Numbered from the stretch's first letter, positions 32,552-44,613 are shown. The stretch is 64,000 bases of DNA from Hyparrhenia diplandra (GCA_015847255.1 JADLZK010005764.1:248001-312000), one strand, 5' to 3'. A program made the numbers and translations. The notes: generated from the letters alone by a model not told the origin.

Positions 32552-34118
32552 TGTTGGCGGTCATTATCGAGTATATTATACCGCCAACCCTTATCCAATT
32601 CATGAGAAAGGGGCAAACTTATGTTACATATACCTTTACTTCTAACCTAGTTCCACTTGTATTCATAGAAATTATGTTTTGCGGTGTATAAGAGTGGGAA
32701 ACAGTACAAAGTCGCCAAATAAATTAGAAAGCGTATTGAATAAAAGACGCCAAGGAGTGAATCTAGCAAGAGGACCAAACCCGGCGCACAAACCGGCCCA
32801 TGCACCACCATAGGCCCAACATACGAAGGACAAAACACGCATAGGGAGAAGGCCGGGCCGGGGCCGGGAGGCCCAGCCCAGGGGGCGGCCGGCGCCAAAT
32901 TTCGGCCTCCCTTCCCGCCCTTTCTCTAGCGGTTTGGAGCGGTTTTCACTCGGCGGTTGCATGCGGTGCAAGGTTTCATTCCCGCCAAGAACACCTCGAA
33001 GCAAGGAGAGCCCTCCATTCACTTCTCCTCTCCACTATATAAAGAGAGGCACCCCCTCACTTACACACTCACACACAACACATTACACATTGTTACATCC
33101 TTACCTTGAGCTCTACTCTCTCCACTTCATTAGTTTAGTAGTAGGATTCGAGTTAGGCAAAGCTTCAAGGAGGGCTTGTCTCCTTGGAAGGATCTTTTGG
33201 TAATTTACTATGAAGTTCTTTCCTTTATTCAAGTCTCATTATTTATATCGCAATGCATATGAACTAGAGTATAGTTATCCTCATGTTATATTCATATTGT
33301 GCCAACTAGAGTATAGTTAGTATGATGTGAAATTTAACATGATTAACTATAGGCTAATTGAATCATATATCGTTCTTGGAACGTAGTAGAACTAAGCTCG
33401 GGTGATGGTCTGGTGTACCTTCGGGTTTACCTTTACTCTTGCCATGTCGATCCGTAGGGTCGGGGTACCTAGGGGGGTTTAGGTAGTTTTCTATAAACGT
33501 AAGCGTGGTGCTTAGGTCTATAGAGAATCATCGGGAAATGCTTAGGCATCCCACGGTAGTGAGGTAGGCGGCGGATGGTGACAGCTCTGTTAGGTCCTTC
33601 GCACTCCTCCACGTCCGGTGTCGGGTTGGAGTCTTATCAGTGTCACCGGGCCGGCATATACCGCCGGGCAGCATCTCCTCATCACTTTAGCCCATCTCGC
33701 AATGAACCATGAATGACATATGTAGACTATAGTCCGACGCATTGGCGATATTAGAATAGCCAACTCAACATAGATTTTCCCTTTCTTGTTATTTCCTATT
33801 TATTCCTTCTAGTGCTCAAGAAGTGTGTGTGTCACCACTATCTCCAATATTGTTGTCACTTACCCCCGTACATGATTAGTGGCTATCCATACATACATTG
33901 TGGGCTATCATCATCATATTAAATCTAAACCTGCCTTCCCATGGGAAAATATAAATGAACGATACCCGAATACTCCCGGGTGAAATGCTACGATGATAGA
34001 TCCGCGGCGCTGCGGGTTGACCCTTGCAATATTCAATTTATCTATCACCGACGCTCTCTCGGCGTTATCATTAAGGATAATATTTATTCTTAGTGATTTG
34101 CGTTAAGAAACGCCAACA
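32552..34118 (+). repeat. 5' LTR of element C
   Basis: TGTTGGCGGTCATT to AACGCCAACA, 1567 bp. The start contains its own palindrome (GTTGGCGGT..ACCGCCAAC). TATA box TATATAAA near 33036-33043. Followed by a primer site (about 34126-34143, CGCGCCGTT core) that has lost the usual TGG. Confidence 0.93.
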
Positions 34119-34272
34119 AGCATTTCTCGCGCCGTTCTTGGGAAGGCAAGGTTAAAAGAAAAAAAATATTAATAAAGATGATCATAACCACATGTATGGA
34201 TGATAGCCCTAATCTTTGCAAAGGCTAACTTTTTTTGTTTTCTTCCGTTGTGGATGAAAACAGGGATAGTGT

Positions 34273-35380
34273 ATGACTGGTCGCAACCTACCGAATAACT
34301 TCGTCGACGATCCGAGAGAGGTCGCCGGAAGGAGTCGGGCTCAGCCACTCTTCCCCGTCATCACTCCCGAGGAGGTTGCACCCGTCATCCAAGTACCATC
34401 TTCATCAACACTCATGGCCACCAAGACACTCCGTGACTACTCGTGTCCCCGTCGTGGGCAATGTCCCGCTTGGCCCCCGTGTCGCCTTTGGGCAACAAGA
34501 ACTTTGAGATAAGGACTGGCCTCATCACGATGGTACAAGCAAGTCCATTACGTGGACCGCCAAGCGAGGACGCAAATGCTCATCTCCGGAACTTCTTGGA
34601 GCCGTGCGACACAATCGCGTCATCAAGGGCGTTGAGCCGGATGCAATCAGGCTCGCTTGTTTCCCTTCTCCCTTGTGGGGAAAGCGAAGCAATGGTTCTA
34701 CAAGGACAAGGAGGTCCATCAAGACTTGGAGTAAATGCTCCACCGCACTCCTCGCAAGGTTCTTCCCAATGGGCAAAACCAATGCCTGCAAGGGCAAGAA
34801 TTTCCAATTTTCAGCAGACGGCAATGGAACCCATACGCAGGCGTGGGAGAGGTCGCAAGAGTACATCCTCGCCCGCCCACACCATGGCATGGAGAAGTGG
34901 CTCATCCTTGAGAACTTCTACAATGGTCTTACGACCATGTCGAAGGGCCACATAGATCTTCTTCTTTGGAGGGGCGTTCTTATCCCTCACCGTTGAGAAA
35001 GCGTAAGCGCTCATCGAGAAGATGATCGAGAACCAAGGCCGGGGAGAAGAACGGGCCCCTCGTAAAAAACACAAAAAGGTATGCACACAAGTAAAGGAGA
35101 CAGACCGCTTGCTGCAAAGATCGATCTCCGATGAAAAGACCGGACGACCAAGCTCCGTCAAGCAAGTGCTACACTCCCCATGGACTCACATATGACATGT
35201 GAAGTCTCGTGGGAGAGGTTGGACATTCGGGAAGCTCTTGTCCCGAAACTCGAGAAGAAGTAGCCTACGCCAACAACGGATTTCGTCCCGGTAATAACAA
35301 TGGGTGGAACAATCAGAATCGCCCACAAGGAGGTAACAATTACAATTGAATTACAATTCCAATTTCAATTCCAATCAACC
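34273..35380 (+). pseudogene. Element C gag
   Basis: ATG at 34273 opens MTGRNLPNNFVDDPREV. Further gag text is spread over all three frames: LMATKTLRDYSCP, then NKNFEIRTGLITMVQASP, NAHLRNFLEPCD, the shifted GVEPDAIRLACFPSPLWGK, then ALLARFFPMGKTNACKGK, MEKWLILENFYNGL, and an Asn-rich tail at about 35285-35370. The order matches gag of element B. No CCHC knuckle is readable. Frameshifts are numerous, partly at CAG/CTG-like sites. Confidence 0.8.
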
Positions 35381-35689
35381 CTCCTTGAAAGATTTAGTTT
35401 ACTACCAAGCTAAGATTAATGAAAGTCTAAACAAGAAATTATCTTTCAATGACAAAATGCTTGAAAATGTAAACACAAAACTAGAAACCCTATCTTCAAA
35501 AGATAAAGAATCAATTGAGCTTTAATAAAATGATAGAAACCCAAATAGCTCAATTAATCGGCCAGTAGTTGCACCCTAACATGGGAAAGGACCCGGCCCG
35601 AAGTTGAGGGCCCCATTGAATCCGTTAACATGGTAACAATAAACAACCACACTGTAAACGGGTTATACCGGATGTCGTTGTGGACTCAC

Positions 35690-36114
35690 CTTTTGCGAGA
35701 GAAGAAGGAGGATCCGGGGAGCCCAACAATCACCGCTCAATAGGCCCATACACGTTCGGCAACGCCATTGTGATCTAGGGGCAAGTGTCAACATCATGTC
35801 AAAGAAGGCCAATGACACACTCCTACACTTCCCATTATCCCGCACCAAGACCAAACTCGAATGGCAGATCAAACGGTAATAAAGCCGGAAGGGATTCTTC
35901 GAGACATTCCGTAAGGGTGAAGGATAGCTATGTCCCCACATACTTCATCGTCGTTGACATGGGAGAAGAAGATCACATAGCATTGTTGTTGGGGAGACCG
36001 TTCCTCAACACAACAAACGCTACTATCCATGTTGGCAAGGGAAGGGTCGACTTCGAATTCAAGGACATATGGTCCAATGCCTATTCAATGGATACAACCA
36101 GGAAGAAATCCTAG
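35690..36114 (+). pseudogene. Element C retropepsin-like domain
   Basis: CDLGASVNIM (about 35770-35799) is the active-site strand in the D-L-G-A form seen in many gypsy gag-pro ORFs. After a frameshift the frame at 35785-36114 gives SYVPTYFIVVDMGEEDH and LLLGRPFLNTTNATIHVGKG. This corresponds to domain 2 of the element B protease; I see no domain 1. A lysine-rich tail runs to about 36360. Confidence 0.8.
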
Positions 36115-36360
36115 AAAAAGAAAAAGGTTGAACCCCAAGCAAAGACAACAATGATCAAGGCAAAAGGACCTCAAAGAATGCATCTACGAGACAAAACCAA
36201 AGAGGAAGCTGCACTGCATTTCTCGCCAAGAAGGAGGAGGAACGTACCCCGCAACCCCCTAAAAAGATTTAAGAAGAAATAAAGTCGCCATCGCCTACCA
36301 CGTCACCATCCAAAAATACGAAGAAGGCATGGCGTGTGAAGGTGCCTAAAGGTAAGAAAT

Positions 36361-36640
36361 AAATATTTTCCTTCTATAAATTTATTTTCCTCATATTAAA
36401 TTATTTTTAATATTTGAATTCAAAACCTCTTTAATTAATTAATTTCCTTTTTATTACCATATTCTTTAATATTAAAAAGAATTCCTTTTCATATTTTAAT
36501 CCCATTGCCATATTTCCCATGTCAATTAAAAAATATAAAAATAATAATATAAATAAAATATATATATTGATAAGATTTTATAAATAATGCCATACTCGAA
36601 TAAAACTTTATTCCAAAAAATTTTTAAACATTTATAAAAT
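36361..36640. other. AT-rich spacer in element C
   Basis: A long run of A/T-rich sequence between the protease and the promoter-like block, with no ORF or repeat that I can support. Confidence 0.6.
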
Positions 36641-36869
36641 GAGAGAAAATGAAAAACAAAGTTTCGGTCGAACCCGATCGTTGCACCATCGCACAACGGT
36701 CGGATTCGACCGCTTGAACGCACCTACCAAAGCGAGGCGACGAGAGGGCCCCGGATGGGGGGCCGGCCCGCATTGATTGGGCCGCGCCCCCCGGCGGCGC
36801 CTCGTCATGGGCCAAACGGCCACATCGCCTAGCCGTTGCCCTCGTCCCGAGTGTCGGGGTGCATCGGGC

Positions 36870-36876
36870 TATAAAT
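36870..36876 (+). promoter_or_regulatory. Internal TATA-like box in element C
   Basis: TATAAAT is preceded by a GC-rich stretch (36660-36860) and followed by a CT-rich leader (36895-37080) rich in CTCTC and CACTC, then by the third ORF. The arrangement looks like a plant Pol II promoter inside the retrotransposon; function is inferred only from layout. Confidence 0.45.
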
Positions 36877-37084
36877 TCGCGAGGTGGCGGGAGAGCTCCC
36901 CACCCCTCTCATTCTCACTCCCTCACTCTCTCATTTTGCTACTTGCTCACTTCTTGCACTCCACAAAACATTCCCAAGCTCTAGTGCAAGAACACCAAAG
37001 ACACTCTCTCTCACAAGCTCTCTCTCCCAAGTTCTCTCCAAGAGTAAGCACTTGTTTCCATTCCGTTCGCTTTTGTTCGCTAAC

Positions 37085-37612
37085 ATGTTGTGTGAAAGCG
37101 GCAAGCGCGATCAAGAAGGGTGTGAGAAGAAGAGCAAGGCTCTCCCAAGGAAGTTCGGGTACACACTTCGACAACGCCGAAGCATACGAAGAAGACGCAC
37201 CCTCGCAAGACCAAGAGCAAGAACAAGCACCCACGGGGATGACGATCGAGGAAGCCGATGCACCGCACCTCGACTGGAAGGAGAACGGGAAATGCAAGCC
37301 TACAACATCCTCAAGAACCGAGACTTCGCTCCCGCTCCTCGCTTCCCCGACGACGTCCTCAAAAAACTAGGTATGGACAACGAATTCCCCATCATTTGGA
37401 AAACTGTCGGATGGTCCGGGATTGCTCCCCTGGATGAGCCAGGCTCTCGCCTCCTCACCATCCAATTTCTAGGATCTTTGGAAGTTCATGATCAGGGTGT
37501 TAGCTTCAGACTTTTTGGTAAATATCACTATTACACTTGGCAAGAACTAGCTAGGCACATAGGCTTTGATGCTAAGAAATGTTGCACAAACCTAGCTGTT
37601 GCATTACCGTGA
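37085..37612 (+). CDS. Element C third ORF (Athila ORF1-like retrotransposon protein)
   Basis: The frame is open from 36884; the first ATG is at 37085 (MLCESGKRD). An N-terminal Arg/Lys-rich part is followed by LKNRDFAPAPRFPDDVLKKL, PIIWKTVGWSG, LLTIQFLGSLEVHDQG and VSFRLFGKYHYYTWQELARH. This order (short basic head, ..LGSL/FLSSL.., ISFRLF, helix) resembles the unclassified 'ATHILA ORF-1' type proteins after or in place of pol in grass gypsy elements; that family link is from memory of the pattern. It ends at 37612 and may have lost its C-terminus. Function unknown. Confidence 0.6.
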   Translation: MLCESGKRDQEGCEKKSKALPRKFGYTLRQRRSIRRRRTLARPRARTSTHGDDDRGSRCTAPRLEGEREMQAYNILKNRDFAPAPRFPDDVLKKLGMDNEFPIIWKTVGWSGIAPLDEPGSRLLTIQFLGSLEVHDQGVSFRLFGKYHYYTWQELARHIGFDAKKCCTNLAVALP

Positions 37613-39693
37613 TTTTAATCGTCGCCTTTTTTTCATCGAAATCTCCACCATAGTTCCTACTGCATCCTAGGTTTCGTCCTTCTAATGCCAACATACATCA
37701 CCCAACATTGAAATTTATGCAAAAATGGATTGCCATAACTTTGTTCCATGGGCAAGAATTTCGTCGTCTTTTGGATGTTGAGATGCAATGCCTCTATGCC
37801 ATAGTTCACAAGAGAAAGATTGCTCTGTAAAAGAAATCATAAAATGCATGCTTAGCAATTTTAAACAATCCACACTGTTTATTGTACCTCTCTTGTGACA
37901 AGGATTGCTAGTAACATTGGTGCATTGCAAGGCGAGAATGTCACATACCTAGATACTCCACCTCTGGAAATTTCATTATCACACATTTGCAAGGGCACAT
38001 AATAAAATTTGATGAGAATGACCACGAGAAGATTATCTATTATTTTAGGGATATATAAATGAGATTCCGCTCCCTAACCCGGAACTCTCATTATATAAAT
38101 CCCCATCACTCACCTTCGCTCTAGTTGAGCTAGGCGAAGCACGCAGAGTTCTGTTTCTCGCAGGTCATCACGAAGGAGAGCTACGGGTGAGGCTAGTGGT
38201 TCACGGATGCCACGGCCTACACCCGTACCGATGCCCACTTCGGGTTCTTTACACCAACGCTGAACCCGGGCTTACACCCACCTTCCAAAGTATGAGGGGA
38301 TGTTCACACCTCATCCGGACCAAGCAAGAGGGTCGGCATGGCATGAGACACACAAAGTGTCCTCCGACTCGAAGGGATGCCACCACCACGTCACTCTACG
38401 GTGGACCCCGCAGCGCTCAAGAGATCAACACCCGACTCGGGAATATGGAACTCCGCGCAGGTGAGATTCTTGCTGATCACTCACTAGTTTTGTGTAGGTT
38501 TCGATCAACGCCATCGGCCAGCACGCAACACCAAGCGAGGAGGCGGAACGGAGACGGCGGGAGCACGAGGCATAGTTGGCGTTACGGGCGCCACATGGGG
38601 TACTACCCCCTAACCCATATCCCATCGGCTAGCTTGGGGAGGACCCCCACGGAGGTAAGTACCTACCTCCCCTATCATTTTATTTTATCTCTTAGTTTTT
38701 CATCTTCATTTCCTTTAAAAAAAAATGAAAAGAACAAAAATATGATTCCACTCCAATATGTAGTATAAGGATGCTTAATTTCTCTCGAAGTTGAAATGAT
38801 GAATAGTTGCTCTGTCTATAGTTCAATTTGCACCTAGTTCATAACATTGTATTCCCCAATGTTTAAGTTTATTGGCTTAACTTGTCTTGTCCTAAAACTT
38901 AATAATTTGTGGGTATGCAAACACATGATTCTTCTCTAAGCTATTGCTCGGATATGATATGGTAAAAATAGAATCTACTATGATTTTGTTCTAAGAGAAA
39001 TTCATCATTCGAAGAATAATTTCCAAAATTCCTTAATGATCAAAATTCCCATGATAGCCTATGTGAGACACCTGTCATACGCTTTTGATCAAGATTCACA
39101 TTCACATTGCCAAAAAATAGGTTATGGGCTAAGCTAGAAAAAATGGATGTGTGTCAGAAAAAATAAAACAATGGGTACTTCGATACCCGCCTCCAAAAAA
39201 AAAAAAAAAAAAAAAAAGAAGAAGAAGAAGAGAGAGAAGAATAATGGACAAGTGTCCGAGGGAAGAGTAGAGCCCACTTCTCTAAAAAGAAATAAGAGCT
39301 AGCCCATACCTTATCAAAAAGAAATAAAATTTCACTTGCACATCTTGATCAAGGCTTATGACTTGTTTCTCCTTATGGTTTGCACACACGAGATGATTTA
39401 AGGAATCATTACAAAAATCTCTCATGAATGATCAATCAAAGAATGAATGACTAGTGTTTCTATGAAAACCGTTCTATCTTGCAATAACCCAAGAGTTTGG
39501 AGAATGTTATAAGCCCCATATGATTTAAGTAAACAAGGATAGATAAAAATGCCAATTTATTTAAACAACGGAAGAATACTTTATTATGAGCATGGTACAT
39601 TTTGAAATATATCGGCATTGTAGCAACTCCCGATCAACAACCAAACACTTAGCTATTTGCTCGGGGACGAGCAAAGGTTAAGTTTGGGGGACT
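37613..39693 (+). other. Element C 3' noncoding region
   Basis: No clear coding domain; an open stretch at 38187-38768 is GC-richer and ends near AGCTTGGGGAGGACCCCCAC, which resembles a spot in element A (about 21473). Shared blocks: AATGATGAATAGTTGCTC (38795-38812), GGACAAGTGTCC (39246-39257) and AGCAACTCCCGATC (39621-39634). A poly-A run lies at 39195-39217. It ends in the PPT. Confidence 0.65.
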
Positions 39694-41242
39694 TGTTGGC
39701 GGTCATTATCGAGTATATTATACCGCCAACCCTTATCCAATTCATGAGAAAGGGGCAAACTTATGTTACTTCTAACCTAGTTCCACTTGTATTAAGTAGA
39801 AATTATGTTTTGCGGGTATAAGAGTGGAAAACAGTACAAAGTCGCCAAATAAATTAGAAAGCGTATTGAATAAAAGACGCCAAGGAGTGGATCTAGCAAG
39901 AGGACCAAACCCCGCGCACAACCTGGCCCATGCACCACCATAGGCCCAACATACGAAGGACAAAAGCAGCGCAACAGAGGAGGAAGGGGAGGGGCCCGAC
40001 CCCCGGGGGGCGGCCGCCAAATTCGGCCTCCCTTCCCTCCCTTTCTCTGGCGGTTTGGAGCGGTTTTCACTCGGCGGTTGCATGCGGTGCAAGGTTTCGT
40101 TCCCGCCAAGAACACCTCGAAGCAAGGAGAGCCCTCCATTCACTTCTCCTCTCCACTATATAAAGAGAGGCACCCCCTCACTTACACACTCACACACAAC
40201 ACATTACACATTGTTACATCCTTACCTTGAGCTCTACTCTCTCCACTTCATTAGTTTAGTAGTAGGATTCGAGTTAGGCAAAGCTTCAAGGAGGGCTTGT
40301 CTCCTTGGAAGGATCTTTTGGTAATTTACTATGAAGTTCTTTCCTTTATTCAAGTCTCATTATTTATATTGCAATGGATATGAACTAGAGTATAGTTATC
40401 CTCATGTTATATTCATATTGTGACAACTAGAGTATAGTTAGTATGATGTGAAATTTAACATGATTAACTATAGGCTAATTGAATCATATATCGTTCTTGG
40501 AACGTAGTAGAACTAAGCTCGGGTGATGGTGCGGGTGTACCTTCGGGTTTACCTTTACTCTTGCCATGTCGATCCGTAGGGTCGGGGTACCTAGGGGGGT
40601 TTAGGTAGTTTTCTATAAACGTAAGCGTGGTGCTTAGGTCTATAGAGAATCATCTGGGAAATGCCGGCATCCCACGGTAGTGAGGTAGGCGGCGGATGGT
40701 GACGACTCTGTTCGTCCTTCGCACTCCTCCACGTCCAGGGTGTCGGGTTGGAGTCTTATCAAGTGTCACACCGGTGGCATATACCAGCCCGCGGGCATCT
40801 CCTCATCACTTTAGCCCATCTCTACAATGAACCATGAATGACATATGTAGACTATAGTCTGACGCATTGGCGATATTAGAATAGCCAACTTAACATAGAT
40901 TTTCCCTTTCTTGTTATTTCCTATTTATTCCTTCTAGTGCTCAAGAAGTGTGTGTGTCACCACTATCTCCAATATTATTGTCACTTACCCTCGTACATGA
41001 TTAGTGGCTATCCATACATACATTGTGGGCTATCATCATCATATTAAATCTAAACCTGCCTTCCCATGGGAAAATATAAATGAACGATACCGAATACTCC
41101 TGGGTGAAATGCTACGATGATAGATCCGTGCGCTTGCGGGTTGACCCTTGCAATATTCAATTTATCTATCACCTGACGCTCTCTCGACGTTATCATTAAG
41201 GATAATATTTATTCTTAGTGATTGCGTTAAGAAACGCCAACA
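39694..41242 (+). repeat. 3' LTR of element C
   Basis: 1549 bp, TGTTGGCGGTCATT to AACGCCAACA, the partner of 32552-34118. Differences from the left LTR concentrate at CAG/CTG sites (for example GACAGCTCTG at 33580 versus GACGACTCTG at 40701). Confidence 0.93.
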
Positions 41243-41371
41243 GTAAGCCTGTTTGAGTATGTGATGATGGGTTCTCAATGCATTATGTGATGCAAGTGAT
41301 CTCTCTTAATTCTATGTATGTGTGTTTAGGTTTTGGCTAGCACCCTTCCCGAAAGCGGTGCCGGAAATGCT
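41243..41371 (-). other. Element B leader and primer binding site
   Basis: Between element C and the B 5' LTR. On the minus strand the LTR is followed by AGCATTTCCGGCACCGCTTT and CGGGAAGG, a degenerate form of the tRNA-Asp type site (TGGCGCCGTTGCCGGGGA). Confidence 0.6.
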
Positions 41372-43187
41372 TGTTGACATTTCTAACACGATCCAAATTA
41401 GGAAGGCGAAAAGAAATGTATAGGGTATCTATCTAATCATGTTAGCTTGGATGTGGAGTTAGTCTCACAATCCAACAAAGGCGGAGTTAGGCGGTGTTAG
41501 TTGTGGGGTGTAATCTCAAAGTATCATTATCCATAGTGGAGTTAATCTCACTAAGGATATGTACACAAGGTGTACCACTCATTTCTAGGCATTACCTACA
41601 TACTAGTCTGTCACCCTAGCAATAACGCTCTAAGAAATGCGGGTATGGTATTCTTGATATGCCTTGATAAAAGATGAACATGATATCGCAAAGTTTACGA
41701 GATAGAAATACCATTGTAGCACTTCACCAGGGAGTCTATCCGGTATCGTATTTATATTTTACCACGGGAAAGGGGTAGTCTATGGAAAGTAAGAGAGATA
41801 GGGATATCTAAAGATTAAGTTAATTTTGGGATTTACTTGAGATTCACTTACAGTTGTATAGTGCAGAGTAACCATATGCATCTAACAATACTCATAACAG
41901 GATAAGTCACATAGTAAAGATAAATGAATAAATGATAACTACCCAAGTCTAAGATCATGGTATGCCACTAGTATCATATGAGCTATTAACATGGTATAGA
42001 AAGAATAGAGAGAATATTCCTAAGTTACTCATAATCATATGTCAATGAATACTACAATTAGTGCAATTATATCTAGCTATCATGGCAAGGTTGCAATACA
42101 TCTACACATGGTAAGCATTACCAATGACAATCAAGGACGAAACTTGATCATCACCGTAATTATGGCTCAACTTGGCCTATCGTTCGGAGGGTGGACTCCA
42201 AAGGACTCAACAGGACTGTCACTCCCGCGATCTACCACACGTCCCGGAATGTAGGGTGCAGTCGCAGGTAAACGTTGTATAAACACCACGTTTACACATT
42301 GCTTACCACCCACTAAGTGATCATCTAAGTGGATGCTATACGACTCCATGCATAAAATATAAGACAAACTTACTAAACTAGATATATAATCATAGCAAGC
42401 ATGGATACATATCACTAAGAATATAATCATTAAATAGAACAAAGTCATAGCAATTGTATTCCAACAAATATACTTACAGATTGGATACAAGAGAGAAGCC
42501 ACGAGAAACTCTGCTCCCGCTAGTTCTTGACTATCAGGAATCCAAGGCAAGCTTGACTTCCTCTAGAGCTAACTAGGTAGCTAACTACTTCTAATATGAT
42601 GAACTAGGGCTTAAGATCTAGACTTGGTTGGACTTGGATGAGATGGACTCAAGAATGAATCAGAACTGAATTCAACTGAATTGGTATGAATTAGGGTTTA
42701 GCCCAGGGGTCAGGTGGTCTTCTTATATAGCCATCGGCAATGAACAGGGACCCTTGGATCAAACCAACCTTGAACAACGGTATAGATACAACCTCAATGT
42801 CGGTGGTAAACCGCCATAGAAAGGAGAGGCCGACAGGTGGGACCCACCGGCGGCGGTCGCCGATAATGGGCTTTGGCGATCGCCCGGGCCCTGGGCAACA
42901 ACCATATCTCCTTCCTCCTGGTGTCTTCTGGTGTCTTCTAGAATGTTTTAGTCTACTTTTTGGATTGAGTTGCCTCACGGTTAAGTCTTGTCATCGTATG
43001 GGATGCAAACTCTTAGGTTTCTCACCGTTCTTATCGCTTTTATCCTGTTCAGTCCCTGCAAAGTCATGGAATACCAAAACTCATGGAAATATGTTAGTTG
43101 GACCCCTAGACTTATGTTGATGTTTATTCTAAGCCCTTATTTCATGTTTAGTTGGCTAATAACATTATGCTATAAGGCATACCAACA
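41372..43187 (-). repeat. 5' LTR of element B
   Basis: 1816 bp, the partner of 25715-27528. A minus-strand TATA box TATATAAG lies near 42722-42729. Differences from the other LTR include CCAGG/CCGG-type changes. Confidence 0.93.
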
Positions 43188-43192
43188 ATGCT

Positions 43193-43350
43193 CAAGAAAT
43201 CCCACAAGAAAAGGTGCATGATACTGCTACTACTAAGCACTCAGCTCAGCCGACTCTAGGGTCGGCCAGACCGGTTGAGTTGGCTAGGCCGACCCCAGAA
43301 CTGGCCAAGCCGGTTCTCTCTCTATGTGATGAGAGTTTACAGAACGCAGG
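43193..43350 (+). pseudogene. Element D, fourth fragment
   Basis: This resumes the D sequence stopped at 25714, again with GGCCNAGCCGG-like motifs (43235-43315). Element E cuts it at 43351. Too short for a domain call. Confidence 0.55.
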
Positions 43351-44613
43351 TGTTGACACTTCTTATGGTAAATATTTATTAGTCAACTAAACATGAAATA
43401 AGGGTATAAAATGAATAATAATATAGAACTAGGGGCTTTACTAACAATTTCTATAAGTTTTGGTGATTTATATATTTTTAGGGATTAAATAGGTAAAAGC
43501 CCAGAGTTTGCAACCCATACGATGTAAAGACTTGTCCGTGAAGTAACTCAACTTGGCTCCTACGAAAGAAGACTCTAGAGGACACCAGAAGACATACCCC
43601 AGAAGGTGGGACCCACCTGGCATAGGGCCAGCTCGGCCGAGCTCCTCCCCAACTCGGCCAAGTTTGGGCCCCACCTGTTGGCCTCACACTTCTTATGTCG
43701 GTTCACCACCGCCATTGAGGAGCAATCTAAGCCATTTATCAAGGTCGGTTTGATCCGAGGGCTATGGTTCATCGACCACGACTATATAACCAGGACCCCT
43801 GACCCTAGGCCAGGGCATGAATTCATTATTCATCATACTCAGCTTCTGATCAACAGCCTAAACCCTAGTCTTCCCTAGTTCTAATTAGAACTAGATGCTC
43901 TAGATCAAGTTGAGGGAGTTAGCTATCAAGTTGAGAGAATAGTTTTGTAGTTCCCACGAGAGCAACTAGAACTAGTCTTGTTCAGAGAATAAAGAGTGGG
44001 TGGAAGGAGAAGTCAAGGGGAAGCTCCAAACCTGTCGGTGTCTCCTCTATGCTTGTACCTCCGGGATCAAGTTCCATTGGAGCTTGGCCTTGAGACTTCT
44101 AAGGTGGATCAACTTACGACTCTTTCATCAGAGTACTTCAATTCTTGTCGCTCTTGGGTTGAAGTTGCAACTCCTAGTGTAAGCGCGGTGCTTAGACTAG
44201 ATAGCTTGTAGATGCACCCTACCTTCCGGATCGGTGGTAACTAACGAGGGTGACTTATAGCCTCGTTAATTCTCTGTAGTCCACCTCCCGTTGGATAGGC
44301 CTTAGGAGGACCTTTTGCTTGGGATGACACTCTCTGCTGGCGTCTTTCCTTTTGAATAATGTCTGCATAAGAATATACCAACATACTTACAAGGATAAAA
44401 ACTAGACAACCATAGGTATCTTTTCAAACTTTATCAACTCTCGGTCCTTGTTATCTGCTCAGGGATTTAGTTATAGCCTCGGCATTCTCTCACCATTCTC
44501 CCTGTGGATTCGATATTTAAAACCCTCTCACGGGTGAAGTGCTACACCGGTATCCGTGCGCTTGCGGATTATACAAATCTTAAATATTTCTGTAGGCATA
44601 TCTTTTACCAACA
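43351..44613 (+). repeat. 5' LTR of Athila-type element E
   Basis: TGTTGACACTTC to TTTTACCAACA, 1263 bp, followed by a tRNA-Asp primer site (44622-44639, TGGTGCCGTTGCCGGGGA). TATA box near 43783. No matching 3' LTR in the window, so E extends past the right edge or is truncated. Confidence 0.85.

Larger units (their letters stand above)
32552..41242 (+). mobile_element. Gypsy retrotransposon C (non-autonomous) nested in B
   Basis: LTRs at 32552-34118 and 39694-41242, flanked by exact 5-bp duplication GTAAG (32547-32551, 41243-41247). Order: LTR, primer site, gag, single protease domain, AT-rich spacer, promoter-like sequence, third ORF, long 3' noncoding region, PPT (AAGTTTGGGGGAC), LTR. No RT or integrase. 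The LTRs are almost identical apart from CAG/CTG-type differences, so this is probably the youngest insertion in the B stack. Confidence 0.95.
25715..43187 (-). mobile_element. Gypsy retrotransposon B (gag-protease only), containing element C
   Basis: LTRs at 25715-27528 and 41372-43187 are flanked by exact 5-bp duplication ATGCT (25710-25714, 43188-43192). On the minus strand the order is 5' LTR (right), primer site, gag, protease ORF, 3' noncoding region, PPT, 3' LTR (left). No RT, RNase H or integrase is found, so it is non-autonomous. Element C is inserted near the start of gag (32552-41242). Confidence 0.95.

Noticed and set aside
38187..38768. 193-codon frame in element C 3' region
   Set aside because: No recognisable domain; composition and position fit retroelement noncoding sequence; possible splice-like sites enclose only about 37 bp, too short for a plant intron.
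39195..39217. Poly-A run as a possible LINE/SINE end
   Set aside because: Lies inside the element C 3' region with (GAA)n after it, and no flanking duplication.
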